Position numbers and translations under genes: made by a program. 39,553 bases of DNA, from assembly GCA_910588825.1 (NCBI GenBank), contig CAJURF010000029.1, positions 1 to 39,553 on the forward strand, read 5' to 3'. Origin of the DNA: an uncultured Lachnospiraceae bacterium (GTDB lineage Bacteria; Bacillota; Clostridia; Lachnospirales; Lachnospiraceae). Below are positions 23,332 to 32,567 of this stretch, one piece after another. How positions within the stretch are numbered: the first letter of the stretch is position 1; every line of letters begins with the position of its first letter. Below the pieces are notes generated by a model, which searched no databases, was not told the origin of the DNA, and was given only the letters and a program-made list of their open reading frames with translations.

Positions 23332-23357
23332 CAGGGGGAACGCGCACGTTCCCCCTG
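23332..23357 (-). terminator. Terminator after the HU gene
   Basis: CAGGGGGAACG (23332-23342) pairs perfectly with CGTTCCCCCTG (23347-23357) around CGCA, followed on the minus strand by TTGATTATATTTT. Some read-through into rqcP is possible, as no strong promoter is seen between. Confidence 0.75.
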
Positions 23358-23399
23358 AATGAACACAAAATTTATCGCTACAATACGAAATGATCTCGT

Positions 23400-23675
23400 T
23401 TAACTGTTGACAATATCCTTCAATGCCTTTCCTGCTTTAAACTTGGGTGCTTTTGACGCTTCAATCATCATTGTCTCACCTGTCTGGGGATTCCGGCCCT
23501 CACGTGCCATTCTCTGGGTCACTTCAAAAGTGCCGAATCCTACCAGCTGAACTTTCCCGTCATTTTTCAATTCTTCAGAAACCACATCAATAAAAGATTT
23601 TAACACTGCCTCTACATCTTTCTTTGCAAGATTCGTTTCTTTTGCCATTGCAGCCACTAATTCTGTTTTGTTCAT
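23400..23675 (-). CDS. hup: DNA-binding protein HU
   Basis: 91 residues, the usual HU length. The start MNKTELVAAMA, the conserved VGFGTFEV and the arm GRNPQTGE with the Pro that intercalates in the minor groove identify it. HU coats and bends DNA as a dimer. AGGAGG precedes the ATG. It has its own sigma-A promoter (23754-23782) and a leader of about 70 bases with a small hairpin (CCTGAT/ATCAGG, 23712-23727) that could affect mRNA stability. Confidence 0.96.
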   Translation of the reverse strand: MNKTELVAAMAKETNLAKKDVEAVLKSFIDVVSEELKNDGKVQLVGFGTFEVTQRMAREGRNPQTGETMMIEASKAPKFKAGKALKDIVNS

Positions 23676-23753
23676 ATTATTTCCTCCTAAATGTCAATCC
23701 TGTAATGCATACCTGATAAGCATCAGGGTTCCGAAACCTATCCTTCTCAAATA

Positions 23754-23782
23754 TATATATACTGTTTCGCCTGTTTTGTCAA
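23754..23782 (-). promoter_or_regulatory. HU gene sigma-A promoter
   Basis: On the minus strand TTGACA (23777-23782), a 17-base spacer and TATATA (23754-23759). Confidence 0.75.
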
Positions 23783-23787
23783 GGAGT

Positions 23788-25494
23788 TTAAATCTTTTCC
23801 ATCATTTCATCTACCATGGCCAGCACTGCCTGTCCCAGTTTTGACGATTTTTCCTCTGCATCTTTAAGGGAGCTTCCTTTAATTCCATAGTAGAACTTTA
23901 CTTTAGGCTCTGTGCCTGACGGGCGGACACATACCCATGCGTCATCTGTCAGCTCATAGTACAGCACATTGGACTTGGGAAGTCCTCCGGTGCCTTTCTG
24001 GTAGTCTCTGGCTACCATCACCTGATACCCTCCGATTTCCTTGGGAGCCTCTTTGCGGAGCAGATTCATGATGTTCTGGATTTTCTCCAGGCCCTCAATT
24101 CCCTTGAGAGTGATAGACTGGATATCGTCTTTATAATATCCATATTTCTCATACAGATCAACCATGGCATCCCATAATGTCTTTCCCTGGGTTTTGTAAT
24201 AAGCCGCAGCCTCGCACAGGGCCATCACCGCCACAATGGCGTCTTTGTCTCTGGCATACGTACCTATGAGACAGCCGTAGCTCTCCTCAAATCCAAACAG
24301 ATACTCGCCCTTTTTTCCCTGTTCGAATCCCAGAATCTGCTGGCCGATGAACTTGAACCCGGTGAGCACTTCAATCAGCTGAATACCATATCCCCGGGCG
24401 ATGGCATTGGCCAGATTGGTGGTCACGATGGTTTTTATCAGAACGCCGTCCTCCGGCAGTCCTTTCAGCTCTTTCCTCTGTCCGATCTCATAATCTGCCA
24501 GCAGGCATCCGGACATATTTCCGGTTAAAGTGTGGTATACACCGTCTTTGTCTTTCACCCGCACTCCCAGACGGTCTGCATCCGGGTCAGTGGCCAGCAC
24601 CAGGTCTGCATCCATTTTCCTGGCCAGCTCCAGCCCCAATGTGAAGGCTTCGTCTGCCTCCGGATTGGGGTAGCTGACTGTTGGGAAATTGCCGTCAGGC
24701 AGTTCCTGTTCCGGAACCACATAGACATTTTCAAATCCCAGTTCTTTCAGTATACGCCGGGCCGGCAGATTCCCTGTTCCGTGAAGAGGAGTGTACACAA
24801 TTTTCAAATTCTGTCCTTCCGCTTTAATGGCATCCATATGAAGTACCTGTTTTTTCAATTCCTCCATATAGGCATCGTCTGCCTCCTGGCCGATCACCTG
24901 GTATTTTCCCTGGGCAATGGCCGCCTCTTTGTCCATAGTAAACACTTGGTTATAGTCTGTCACCTTCTGGACTTCATCCATAATCCCGCTGTCGTGGGGA
25001 GGCGTAATCTGGGCGCCGTCTTCCCAGTACACTTTATATCCATTATACTCTGGCGGATTGTGGCTGGCTGTAATATTAATGCCTGCCGCACAGCCCAGAT
25101 GACGAAGGGCGAAGGAAAGCTCCGGCGTAGGCCTCAGAGACTCAAAAATATAAGCCTTGATTCCGTTTGCCGCCAGACACAGAGCCGCCTCATTGGCAAA
25201 TTCCGGTGACATATTCCGGGAATCATAGGCAATGGCCACGCCTTTGTCTTCCTTTCCCACCAGCTTAATATAATTCGCCAGTCCCTGGGTGGTTTTCCGC
25301 ACCACATAGATATTCATCCGGTTTGTCCCCGCGCCGATAATCCCCCTGAGACCGGCTGTACCGAATTCCAACTCCTTATAAAACCGCTCCTTAATCTCTT
25401 TTTCGTCGTTCTCAACCGCTCTCAGCTCCGCCTTTGTGTCTTCATCAAAATAAGGATCTTCAAGCCACTGTCTGTATACTGTTTTGTAGTCCAT
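23788..25494 (-). CDS. pgcA: Phospho-sugar mutase (phosphoglucomutase/phosphomannomutase)
   Basis: 568 residues, typical of PgcA-type enzymes. The phosphoserine loop is TASHNPPEYNGYK (about 143-155), the metal site DPDADRLG (about 302-309), the sugar-binding loop FGFEESYG (about 400-407) and the phosphate-binding loop RPSGTEPK near the C-terminus. It interconverts glucose-1-phosphate and glucose-6-phosphate for glycogen, cell-wall and exopolysaccharide precursors. The symbol is assigned by length and motifs; phosphomannomutase activity is possible. It follows the cotS-like gene by 34 bases. Confidence 0.92.
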   Translation of the reverse strand: MDYKTVYRQWLEDPYFDEDTKAELRAVENDEKEIKERFYKELEFGTAGLRGIIGAGTNRMNIYVVRKTTQGLANYIKLVGKEDKGVAIAYDSRNMSPEFANEAALCLAANGIKAYIFESLRPTPELSFALRHLGCAAGINITASHNPPEYNGYKVYWEDGAQITPPHDSGIMDEVQKVTDYNQVFTMDKEAAIAQGKYQVIGQEADDAYMEELKKQVLHMDAIKAEGQNLKIVYTPLHGTGNLPARRILKELGFENVYVVPEQELPDGNFPTVSYPNPEADEAFTLGLELARKMDADLVLATDPDADRLGVRVKDKDGVYHTLTGNMSGCLLADYEIGQRKELKGLPEDGVLIKTIVTTNLANAIARGYGIQLIEVLTGFKFIGQQILGFEQGKKGEYLFGFEESYGCLIGTYARDKDAIVAVMALCEAAAYYKTQGKTLWDAMVDLYEKYGYYKDDIQSITLKGIEGLEKIQNIMNLLRKEAPKEIGGYQVMVARDYQKGTGGLPKSNVLYYELTDDAWVCVRPSGTEPKVKFYYGIKGSSLKDAEEKSSKLGQAVLAMVDEMMEKI

Positions 25495-25528
25495 ACTACA
25501 CCTCCGTATCTTTCACTCTTTCCCCCCA

Positions 25529-26497
25529 TTATAACCCGTTTCCCAGGTCATGCCAAGCATTTTTACAATTAATCAGCTTAATTATTTTTTCAATAGTTTT
25601 TTCCGAAATCCACGCCTTATTGTGATTATAATAATGATTCGCCAGCTTCCAGTACTTCTCAGGATAAAGGAAACGGATTTTCAGATTTTCATACCCTTCC
25701 GCTGAAAGCCCCCGTGCCTGGTCATAGCTGGAGATCATTTCATGGGCCAGCTTTTTATCCCAGTCATTTTTCTCCAAAATTTTCCGCATAAAGCAGTATA
25801 AATCGGCCACCTGAGTATCATAGCGGAATTTATCAAAATTTGTCACTGCTGTCTGGCCTTTGCCAATCAGTATATTGTGCTGATTGTATTCTCCGTGGCA
25901 GACTTCCCCCCTCTCCAGGGCCTGGCGGCGCAGATTCTCATATCCAGTGGACTGAAGGCGGTCCAGCGCCTCTTCCCCCCTCTCCAGAAACCACTGAACA
26001 CTTTCCAGGAAATACTGCTCAAAAGAATTCTGTCTCCTTTTTGTCCGTATGAATTTCCGGATTTTCCGCAGTTCACGGTTATGCCTTTCATATTCTTCTG
26101 CCAGCGAAACCTGAAAATAATCCTTTTCCGGCTGTATATGCATATATTTATGTATGGTGCCCAGCACAAAAGCTCCATTTAAAATATCTTCCCTTGACCT
26201 GGTATCGCACTCCCGCCCCTCATACCACTTGCGCACCACATAAGATATCCCGTCTTTATCTGTGCTGACCAGTTTTCCCTCCTCAGTGGCCAGGATCTGG
26301 TCCACTGGATACTGACAGCCTTCCTCCAGCTGAAGCAGCAGTTCCTGCTGTTTCTTCAGTTTTTTATCCGACCCTGTAAATTCCCTGATAAGTACCAATC
26401 CTATCTGTGTCTGGCACAGCAGTGCCCCTCTTCCCCGGTAAGATGATTTTGCTCCCAGGCCATACTGTTCCAGCACACTTAAACCCCGGTCATACAA
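25529..26497 (-). CDS. CotS-family spore coat kinase-like protein
   Basis: 322 residues from TTG 26495-26497, chosen because GAGGGGG lies seven bases upstream and the family starts just before a segment like GLSVLEQYGL. An ATG at 26545 and a GTG at 26584 (overlapping the cca stop) are in frame but have poor ribosome sites. The kinase-like fold is shown by ALLCQTQIGLVLIREF, the catalytic-loop-like VCHGEYNQHNILI (His-Gly, the usual Asp replaced by Glu) and VTNFDKFRYD. CotS, YutH and YsxE proteins belong to the inner spore coat; kinase activity is unproven. Confidence 0.82.
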   Translation of the reverse strand: MYDRGLSVLEQYGLGAKSSYRGRGALLCQTQIGLVLIREFTGSDKKLKKQQELLLQLEEGCQYPVDQILATEEGKLVSTDKDGISYVVRKWYEGRECDTRSREDILNGAFVLGTIHKYMHIQPEKDYFQVSLAEEYERHNRELRKIRKFIRTKRRQNSFEQYFLESVQWFLERGEEALDRLQSTGYENLRRQALERGEVCHGEYNQHNILIGKGQTAVTNFDKFRYDTQVADLYCFMRKILEKNDWDKKLAHEMISSYDQARGLSAEGYENLKIRFLYPEKYWKLANHYYNHNKAWISEKTIEKIIKLINCKNAWHDLGNGL

Positions 26498-26551
26498 TAA
26501 TATCCCCCTCGCTTTCCTGTAGTTTCCGTAGTCTCGTAATTTCATACTTTC

Positions 26552-26560
26552 TATTCTATG
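26552..26560 (-). promoter_or_regulatory. Possible sigma-E/sigma-K -10 for the cotS-like gene
   Basis: CATAGAATA on the minus strand matches the mother-cell sigma pattern CATAnnnTA. No convincing -35 is seen. It lies 55 bases before the TTG start at 26497 and would make a longer start unlikely. Confidence 0.3.
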
Positions 26561-26580
26561 AGGGGGATAAAATGAAAATG

Positions 26581-27795
26581 TCACTGCATCGGTTTTCTTA
26601 ACATTTCATCAGCACATTTCATCAAATATTCTTTTGTATTATGTCGGGGATTCTCCAGCACATCCTGAAACAATGCGTCCAGCATCTCTCCCACAGCCTG
26701 TCCCGGCTTCATTCCCAGAGCGATTAAATCATTGCCAGAAATCTGCAGGGACTTCAGGGAGATGCAGTGCTGCTCCCTGACTATTTCATTCCAGATTTCC
26801 TGCACCTTCGACACATCCCGGTATGTCTCCTGAAGCTTTAGCACCATGGGAAACAGACCGCCGCCAATCCCGGCTGCCGCCTGGCGCACTGCCGCCGGTT
26901 CTGCCTTTATCTCACAGGCATACCAGCGTACCAGCCGGCGCACGATTTTAGTGGTATGATTATCAAATTTCAGACGCCGCAGAACTTGATATGCCTGCCG
27001 CTCTCCCAGTGGACGCAAAAACAGAGCCAGCCGGAGGAATCTGTCAGCAGGCACCAGGCACAGACTGTGCGCAATCTCCTCCAGACATTCCCACGCCTCC
27101 TCCTGCGCCCTGATTTCCGGCAGTATAACCCGGTCAATATTCAGCTCAAACAGCATCATAATAAAATCAGGATGAGGGGAGAGCAGAAGCTTCACCAGTT
27201 CTGTCTGAATCCGCTCCGCGCTCACAAACCTCAGATTCCCTGCCAGCTCCCGCAAAGCCTCTTTTGTAGCCGTTTCCACCGAAAAACCAAGCTGGGCGGA
27301 AAACCTCACTGCCCGCAGAATCCGCAGGGCATCTTCCAGAAACCGTTCCCTTGCTTCGCCCACACAGCGTATCTGTTTCCTCTGCAGGTCCTCCATGCCT
27401 CCGAAGATATCTACCAGTCCCTGCTCCCGGTTATATGCCATGGCATTGATGGTAAAGTCCCTCCGCCTGAGGTCTTCTTCCAGATTAGAGGAGAACACCA
27501 CCTCGCTGGGGTGTCGGCAGTCTTCATACTCGCCGTCAATCCGGTAGGTGGTCACCTCATATCCGTCTCTGCCCAGCATTACTGTAACCGTGCCGTGGGC
27601 CAGTCCAGTGTCCACCGTATGGGAAAACAGCTCCTTGACCTCCTGCGGCCGGGCAGATGTGGTAATGTCCCAGTCATCCGGCCTGCGGCCTAAAACAGCG
27701 TCCCGCACACAGCCGCCCACGGCAAATGCCTCATATCCATGGCTCTGGAGAACCATGAGAATCCTGCTGACTTTAGAGGGAAGTTCCAGATACAT
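26581..27795 (-). CDS. cca: CCA-adding tRNA nucleotidyltransferase
   Basis: 404 residues from ATG 27795, one base after the proS stop. It adds or repairs the 3' CCA of tRNAs with CTP and ATP. The head domain has AVGGCVRDAVLGRRPDDWDI (Gly-Gly and the Asp-x-Asp metal site) and RRDFTINAMAYN; RFLEDALRILRAVRFSAQLG is the neck region. The C-terminal part is helical with no clear HD domain. Class II enzyme. Translation coupling with proS is likely. A longer frame exists to 27879, but it lies inside proS. Confidence 0.93.
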   Translation of the reverse strand: MYLELPSKVSRILMVLQSHGYEAFAVGGCVRDAVLGRRPDDWDITTSARPQEVKELFSHTVDTGLAHGTVTVMLGRDGYEVTTYRIDGEYEDCRHPSEVVFSSNLEEDLRRRDFTINAMAYNREQGLVDIFGGMEDLQRKQIRCVGEARERFLEDALRILRAVRFSAQLGFSVETATKEALRELAGNLRFVSAERIQTELVKLLLSPHPDFIMMLFELNIDRVILPEIRAQEEAWECLEEIAHSLCLVPADRFLRLALFLRPLGERQAYQVLRRLKFDNHTTKIVRRLVRWYACEIKAEPAAVRQAAAGIGGGLFPMVLKLQETYRDVSKVQEIWNEIVREQHCISLKSLQISGNDLIALGMKPGQAVGEMLDALFQDVLENPRHNTKEYLMKCADEMLRKPMQ

Positions 27796-27796
27796 A

Positions 27797-29236
27797 TTAG
27801 TATGCCCGCCCCCAATACACCATTTTCTTTGCCGGCCTGCCGCAGCAGACACAAGTATCCGCTGTACGTTCTTCGGCAAAAGGAATACACCGTGAAGTAA
27901 CCTGAAGATCTTCTTTTATCTTCTCCTCACACTCCTGATTTCCACACCACATGGCTTTTACGAATCCTGATTTTTCCTGGAAAATCTTCTGGAAGCTCTC
28001 ATAATCCCCTGCCTCATATGTGTGTTCTTCCAGATGTTTTCTGGCCCGCTCCAGCATCTCACGCTGCATGGTCTCCAGTACTTTTTCCACGTATTCCCCA
28101 ATCTGGTCAATGGGCGCTGTTGTCTTTTCCCGGTTATCCCTGCGGACGATGACTGCCTGTCCGGCCTCAATATCTCTGGGCCCGCACTCAATGCGGACAG
28201 GAATTCCCCTCATCTCCTGCTCTGAGAATTTCCATCCTGGACTCTTATCCGTATCATCTATTTTCACCCGCAGTCCAGCCTGTTTCAGAGCCCCGCGGAT
28301 TTCCTGCGCCTTGTCCAGCACCCCTTCCTTGGCCTGCTGAATAGGAATCACCATCACTTGAACCGGCGCAATCTTAGGCGGCAGCACAAGACCGCTGTTG
28401 TCCCCGTGGACCATAATAATGGCACCCACGATTCTGGTAGACATTCCCCAAGATGTCTGATGCACATAATCCAGCTTGTTTTCCGGATTGGTGTACTGAA
28501 TACCGAATGCCCTTGCGAATCCGTCGCCAAAATTATGGCTGGTGCCGGACTGGAGAGCCTTTCCGTCATGCATCAGCGCCTCTATAGTATAAGTAGCTTC
28601 TGCGCCTGCAAACTTCTCTTTATCCGTCTTCTGTCCCCGGACCACCGGTATGGCAAGGACTTCTTCACAGAAATCCCCGTAAACCTGAAGCATCTGGATG
28701 GTCCGCTCCTGTGCCTCCTGTGCCGTGGCATGGGCAGTATGTCCCTCCTGCCATAAAAACTCTCTGGAGCGTAGGAAAGGACGGGTTGTCTTCTCCCAGC
28801 GCACAACAGAACACCACTGATTGTAGAGCCTGGGCAGATCTCTGTGGGACTGGACATCTTTTGCATAAAAATCACAGAACAGTGTCTCCGATGTGGGCCG
28901 GACACACAGCCTCTCCTGCAGCTGCTCCAATCCGCCATGGGTTACCCATGCCACTTCCGGGGCAAATCCCTCCACATGGTCTTTCTCTTTCTGTAAGAGA
29001 CTCTCTGGAATAAACATGGGCATGGACACATTTTCCACACCGGTTTCCTTAAATCTTTTGTCCAGTTTTGCCTGTATATTTTCCCAGATGGCATACCCTG
29101 CCGGTTTCAGCACCATGCAGCCTTTTACACTGGTATAACCCACCAGACCTGCTTTCTTTACCACATCCGTATACCACTGGGCAAAATCATCTTCCATAGA
29201 AGTGATTGCCTCCACAAACTTCTTCTCTTTTGCCAT
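27797..29236 (-). CDS. proS: Prolyl-tRNA synthetase (archaeal/eukaryal type)
   Basis: 479 residues from ATG 29236, with GAGGAG six bases upstream; an ATG at 29281 would overlap tsaC. It charges tRNA-Pro. Class II core motifs include RPTSETLFCDFYAKDVQSHR and QEGHTAHATAQEAQE; QTSWGMSTR and HGDNSGLVLPPKIAPVQV are also conserved. There is no inserted editing domain, and the C-terminal extension has Cys residues (WCGNQEC and CVCCGRP) of the zinc-binding domain typical of the short ProS type. It lies between tsaC and cca, so three tRNA-related genes are clustered. Confidence 0.95.
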   Translation of the reverse strand: MAKEKKFVEAITSMEDDFAQWYTDVVKKAGLVGYTSVKGCMVLKPAGYAIWENIQAKLDKRFKETGVENVSMPMFIPESLLQKEKDHVEGFAPEVAWVTHGGLEQLQERLCVRPTSETLFCDFYAKDVQSHRDLPRLYNQWCSVVRWEKTTRPFLRSREFLWQEGHTAHATAQEAQERTIQMLQVYGDFCEEVLAIPVVRGQKTDKEKFAGAEATYTIEALMHDGKALQSGTSHNFGDGFARAFGIQYTNPENKLDYVHQTSWGMSTRIVGAIIMVHGDNSGLVLPPKIAPVQVMVIPIQQAKEGVLDKAQEIRGALKQAGLRVKIDDTDKSPGWKFSEQEMRGIPVRIECGPRDIEAGQAVIVRRDNREKTTAPIDQIGEYVEKVLETMQREMLERARKHLEEHTYEAGDYESFQKIFQEKSGFVKAMWCGNQECEEKIKEDLQVTSRCIPFAEERTADTCVCCGRPAKKMVYWGRAY

Positions 29237-29270
29237 TTTCTTCTCCTCTCTATCAATCATGGATATTTTT

Positions 29271-30326
29271 TCATTCATCATCAGGCACCTGTATCACCCG
29301 TCCCCCTGCCGCTTTTTTCAGACGATTCATAACCGCCTGTCCCATCCGCGGCGTATCAAAGGATTCCGAATAGATACAGGACACCTGTTCCTGGTCAAAT
29401 TCCCGCAGCACCTGATACAGATGCTTGGCAATGGTCTCGTCCAGACTGCGGCTTCCGATACTTTTCACCAGCCCGGCCTGGTAGAGATGTTCGGTTTCCC
29501 GGCAGGCCAGTATGCCCGCCCGTCCGCCTTTTTGTTCTTCCATCCGCGCAAGCTCATTGATAAATGCCGCTGCCCGTCCTGCCTCCCCCTGCACAATGGC
29601 AAGAGGCGCCCTGGGAGAATAGTGGCGGTAGCGCATCCCCGGCGCTTTGGGCGGACGATTCTGCTCCTGAAGACCTGGGTCCATGTTTACCTGTCCAATA
29701 CAGGAAACCAGCATCTCCCGGTTAATATACCCCGGCCTTAGAATCACCGGCACATCCTCTGTAAAATCAACAATGGTTGATTCCAGGCCGATTCCGGCCC
29801 TGCCCCCATCCAGGATCATGTCCACGGTCTCCCCCAGATCCTCTGCCACGTGGGCAGCCAGTGTGGGGCTTGGCCTTCCCGAGCGGTTGGCGCTGGGCGC
29901 CGCCACGAAGCCTCCCCCCGCCCGAATCAGTGCCAGCGCCGCCGGGTGGCCTGGCATGCGCACAGCCACACTGTCCAGCCCTCCTGTGGTCTCATAAGGC
30001 ACTATATCTGTTTTTGGGAAAATCATAGTAAGAGGACCGGGCCAGAATCTCTCAGCCAGACGGACAGCCCCTTTTGGTATCCGCCTGGCGGCAGTCTCCA
30101 GGTCCTCCATCTGGGCAATATGAATAATCAGCGGATTATCCGAAGGCCGGCCTTTTGCCTGGTATATCCTGGCAGAAGATTCGGCATTTAAGCCGTCCCC
30201 TCCCAGTCCATAGACTGTCTCAGTGGGAAACGCCACCAGACCTCCCTCTCTCAGAATCTTTCCGGCCCTGTCAATAATCTCCTGCTCTGGATTTTTGGGA
30301 TTAATCTTTATCAATTCCGCTTTCAT
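29271..30326 (-). CDS. tsaC: Threonylcarbamoyl-AMP synthase (Sua5/TsaC)
   Basis: 351 residues. It makes threonylcarbamoyl-AMP from Thr, bicarbonate and ATP for t6A37 in tRNAs. The YrdC domain (about 1-205) shows AFPTETVYGLGGD, KGRPSDNPLIIHI, RFWPGPLTMIF and APSANRSGRPSPT. A linker leads to the Sua5 C-terminal domain beginning around PPKAPGMRYRHYSPRAPLAI; so it is the long, Sua5-type protein. It precedes proS and cca on the same strand. Confidence 0.94.
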   Translation of the reverse strand: MKAELIKINPKNPEQEIIDRAGKILREGGLVAFPTETVYGLGGDGLNAESSARIYQAKGRPSDNPLIIHIAQMEDLETAARRIPKGAVRLAERFWPGPLTMIFPKTDIVPYETTGGLDSVAVRMPGHPAALALIRAGGGFVAAPSANRSGRPSPTLAAHVAEDLGETVDMILDGGRAGIGLESTIVDFTEDVPVILRPGYINREMLVSCIGQVNMDPGLQEQNRPPKAPGMRYRHYSPRAPLAIVQGEAGRAAAFINELARMEEQKGGRAGILACRETEHLYQAGLVKSIGSRSLDETIAKHLYQVLREFDQEQVSCIYSESFDTPRMGQAVMNRLKKAAGGRVIQVPDDE

Positions 30327-30355
30327 TACAAACTTCTTTCTAAATTATTATCATC

Positions 30356-32554
30356 TCATCCATCCACCTGGATAATCAGCGCCTCATCGTCAAAAACCGC
30401 AGTCCCCAGGCTTCTCAGCAGGTTTACGTTCAGCTGGGGATATTTATCTCTCTCCATCTGTCCAACAAAAATATATTCCACCTGGTACTTCTGAAGCAAT
30501 TGACGCACTTGTGTCTCATCCGTGGATGTATATATGGTCTCAATCTCCAGGGATTTCTCATTCAGGTCATTGGTATCCTCCCGCCACAGCCACTCATGGG
30601 TATACCATCCTAAAATGGTGGGCAGCCCGGTCATGGCAGATACCCGGCAGTAATCGCTGTAACTGTCCCCATTTGCCTCCAAAACCACTGGATTTCCCTG
30701 GATATTTGCCTTGAGCCAGCGGATTGCCGGGGCGTCCTGGGGATATTGTGACTCCAGATACGCGGTGCAGTCCAGCCCCTGATACCCTTCCCGCTGCCAC
30801 ACATTTCCATTCCACTGTGACACCCCGGTAAAGGTAAAACCCATGGTACACAGCAGGCACACCGTACCGAGAACACCCACTGCCCGGACCCATTTCTGCT
30901 TTTTGGCAGTGAGAAAACGGGGAAGAATAAATCCCATCCCAATGCCAAACATGATAAACGCCTGATAAGTCAGCTTAAACATGGTATTAGACCGGGCCGA
31001 AGTCTCCTCATAAATGTCCCGGAGATACACAATTTCCGGAAGTATAATCAGCCCCAGCCCGCACAGGCACAAAACAGCGGTAAAAACATCCGGAGCTTTC
31101 GTCCGTTTCAGCCACAAAAGAGGTCTGCATTTCCCCCGCTCCAAAAAGAGTTTCACCAGATAAAAAAGAATCACGGCAATGGGAAGGGCCCACAAAATAC
31201 AAAACTGATAAAATGCGGAATGATTTTTCACAAACCGGACTCCCTGGGCCATACTGCTGTCAAAGCGCAGGGTAAACGGCAGTGCCGTCAAAAATCCCAG
31301 CAGAAGCATCTGGGCCCACTGCACAGCGCAAAAGCCAATCCCCTGCTTCCAGTTCCCAAACCGCCGCAGATTGCCAAAAAAGCACATGCCGCAGGCAGTC
31401 ACATAATAGATGGCAAAGTCCCAGGCATTGGTCCACTGGAAAATACCGGTAAAAATACCGCACATCACCAAAGGCCATTGGAAAAGCACCCGTCCCGCAT
31501 CATATTTTTTCCGTTTCATCCACCCGTACAGCAGACCGATAACCACCAGCACAAACAGAACATTTACCACATGAGCGTGGAGATCTCCCAAAATAAATGA
31601 ATAGGAAGGAAATTCATGAATTGTCCTGTCCATGGTATCCGGGTTATGTCCAATGTAACGGGTGGAACTGGGAAACCAGTAATCTTCTTCCCCTTTTCCC
31701 AGAGACGTCCGTGGAAGAATCCAGGCATAGATCACATAATGCATATTTCCCGCCAGGGAGACAGCGGCCCCTGCCAGAAGCCCTGATAAAGCAGGAAGAA
31801 CCCGCCTGGCTTTTCCATAATAATCTGCCGCCGCCTGACGCACTATGGCAAAAGGCAGCGCAAACGCAATACCAGCTGTCAATGTACGCATCAGATGATA
31901 CGCGGCAGACAGCGGCGTCCCTGTAAGTTTTGTCAGATACACGGCATAATACTGGCCCCCATAGTAATAGTTCATGGGTTCCTGGCTGTACCACATATCC
32001 CGAGCCGGCAAGGTGGTGCTGCGCATCATGGCTTCCATAAACCCATAGTCCATGAATTTCTCCACTCCATGAGCCTGGGGCCTGAATCCTGCCACATATG
32101 TCCACAATAAAAACGCGGTAAACAGTATGACCTCTTCCACAAAGATCAAATCCCCCTGATTATCAGGAAGTACATAACGCTTTTTCTTATCCAGATAAAA
32201 AGCCAGCAGCCCGTTTCCCGCCACACACACAAACGTCACGCCCAGACAGGATGCGGCCGTAAATTTCAAAATACCCAAGGTCACTAAAAGCCAGGTGAGA
32301 TAACCCGATATTCCAATGGCCAGCGCCTTAGAAAACAGCCATCCCCGGTCCTGATACCCAGAGAACAAAGTCCCCGTCAGCGGCATAAAGGCGCATCCCA
32401 GCACCCACACAGCCAGATACCAGGCCAGATATGTTCTGCTGTCTCCCCGCAGGAGAAAAATTGTCGCCAGCACCAGTAAAATGCCAATTAGAATCTTTAT
32501 CTCCCACCTTATTTTCATTGTCTGCGGGAGCTTCCATTCACGCCGTATTTCCAT
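30356..32554 (-). CDS. DUF2298 multi-pass membrane protein
   Basis: 732 residues from ATG 32554, with AAAGGAG eight bases upstream (a TTG at 32560 is too close to it). There are many membrane helices, from the first at about 18-38 to the last near 550. GVEKFMDYGFMEAMMRSTTL, YYYGGQYYAVYLTKLTG and HEFPSYSFILGDLHAHVVNV are characteristic of the DUF2298 (YYY) family, which resembles GT39/C-type membrane glycosyltransferases. A soluble C-terminal domain has RWLKANIQGNPVVLEANGDS. It follows the GT2 gene by 13 bases. Likely role: sugar transfer to a lipid or protein at the membrane; substrate unknown. Confidence 0.85.
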   Translation of the reverse strand: MEIRREWKLPQTMKIRWEIKILIGILLVLATIFLLRGDSRTYLAWYLAVWVLGCAFMPLTGTLFSGYQDRGWLFSKALAIGISGYLTWLLVTLGILKFTAASCLGVTFVCVAGNGLLAFYLDKKKRYVLPDNQGDLIFVEEVILFTAFLLWTYVAGFRPQAHGVEKFMDYGFMEAMMRSTTLPARDMWYSQEPMNYYYGGQYYAVYLTKLTGTPLSAAYHLMRTLTAGIAFALPFAIVRQAAADYYGKARRVLPALSGLLAGAAVSLAGNMHYVIYAWILPRTSLGKGEEDYWFPSSTRYIGHNPDTMDRTIHEFPSYSFILGDLHAHVVNVLFVLVVIGLLYGWMKRKKYDAGRVLFQWPLVMCGIFTGIFQWTNAWDFAIYYVTACGMCFFGNLRRFGNWKQGIGFCAVQWAQMLLLGFLTALPFTLRFDSSMAQGVRFVKNHSAFYQFCILWALPIAVILFYLVKLFLERGKCRPLLWLKRTKAPDVFTAVLCLCGLGLIILPEIVYLRDIYEETSARSNTMFKLTYQAFIMFGIGMGFILPRFLTAKKQKWVRAVGVLGTVCLLCTMGFTFTGVSQWNGNVWQREGYQGLDCTAYLESQYPQDAPAIRWLKANIQGNPVVLEANGDSYSDYCRVSAMTGLPTILGWYTHEWLWREDTNDLNEKSLEIETIYTSTDETQVRQLLQKYQVEYIFVGQMERDKYPQLNVNLLRSLGTAVFDDEALIIQVDG

Positions 32555-32567
32555 CGCCAAGACTCCT

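Noticed and set aside
24532..25209. 225-codon plus-strand ORF within the phosphohexomutase gene
   Set aside because: It is antisense to the active-site and metal-binding motifs of the mutase and lacks a ribosome site.
26956..27693. 245-codon plus-strand ORF within cca
   Set aside because: Shadow frame of the tRNA nucleotidyltransferase, rich in His/Pro/Gln as is usual for antisense frames.
29201..29281. T-box leader for proS
   Set aside because: The sequence before proS is the coding end of tsaC with only 34 bases between; there is no room for a T-box.
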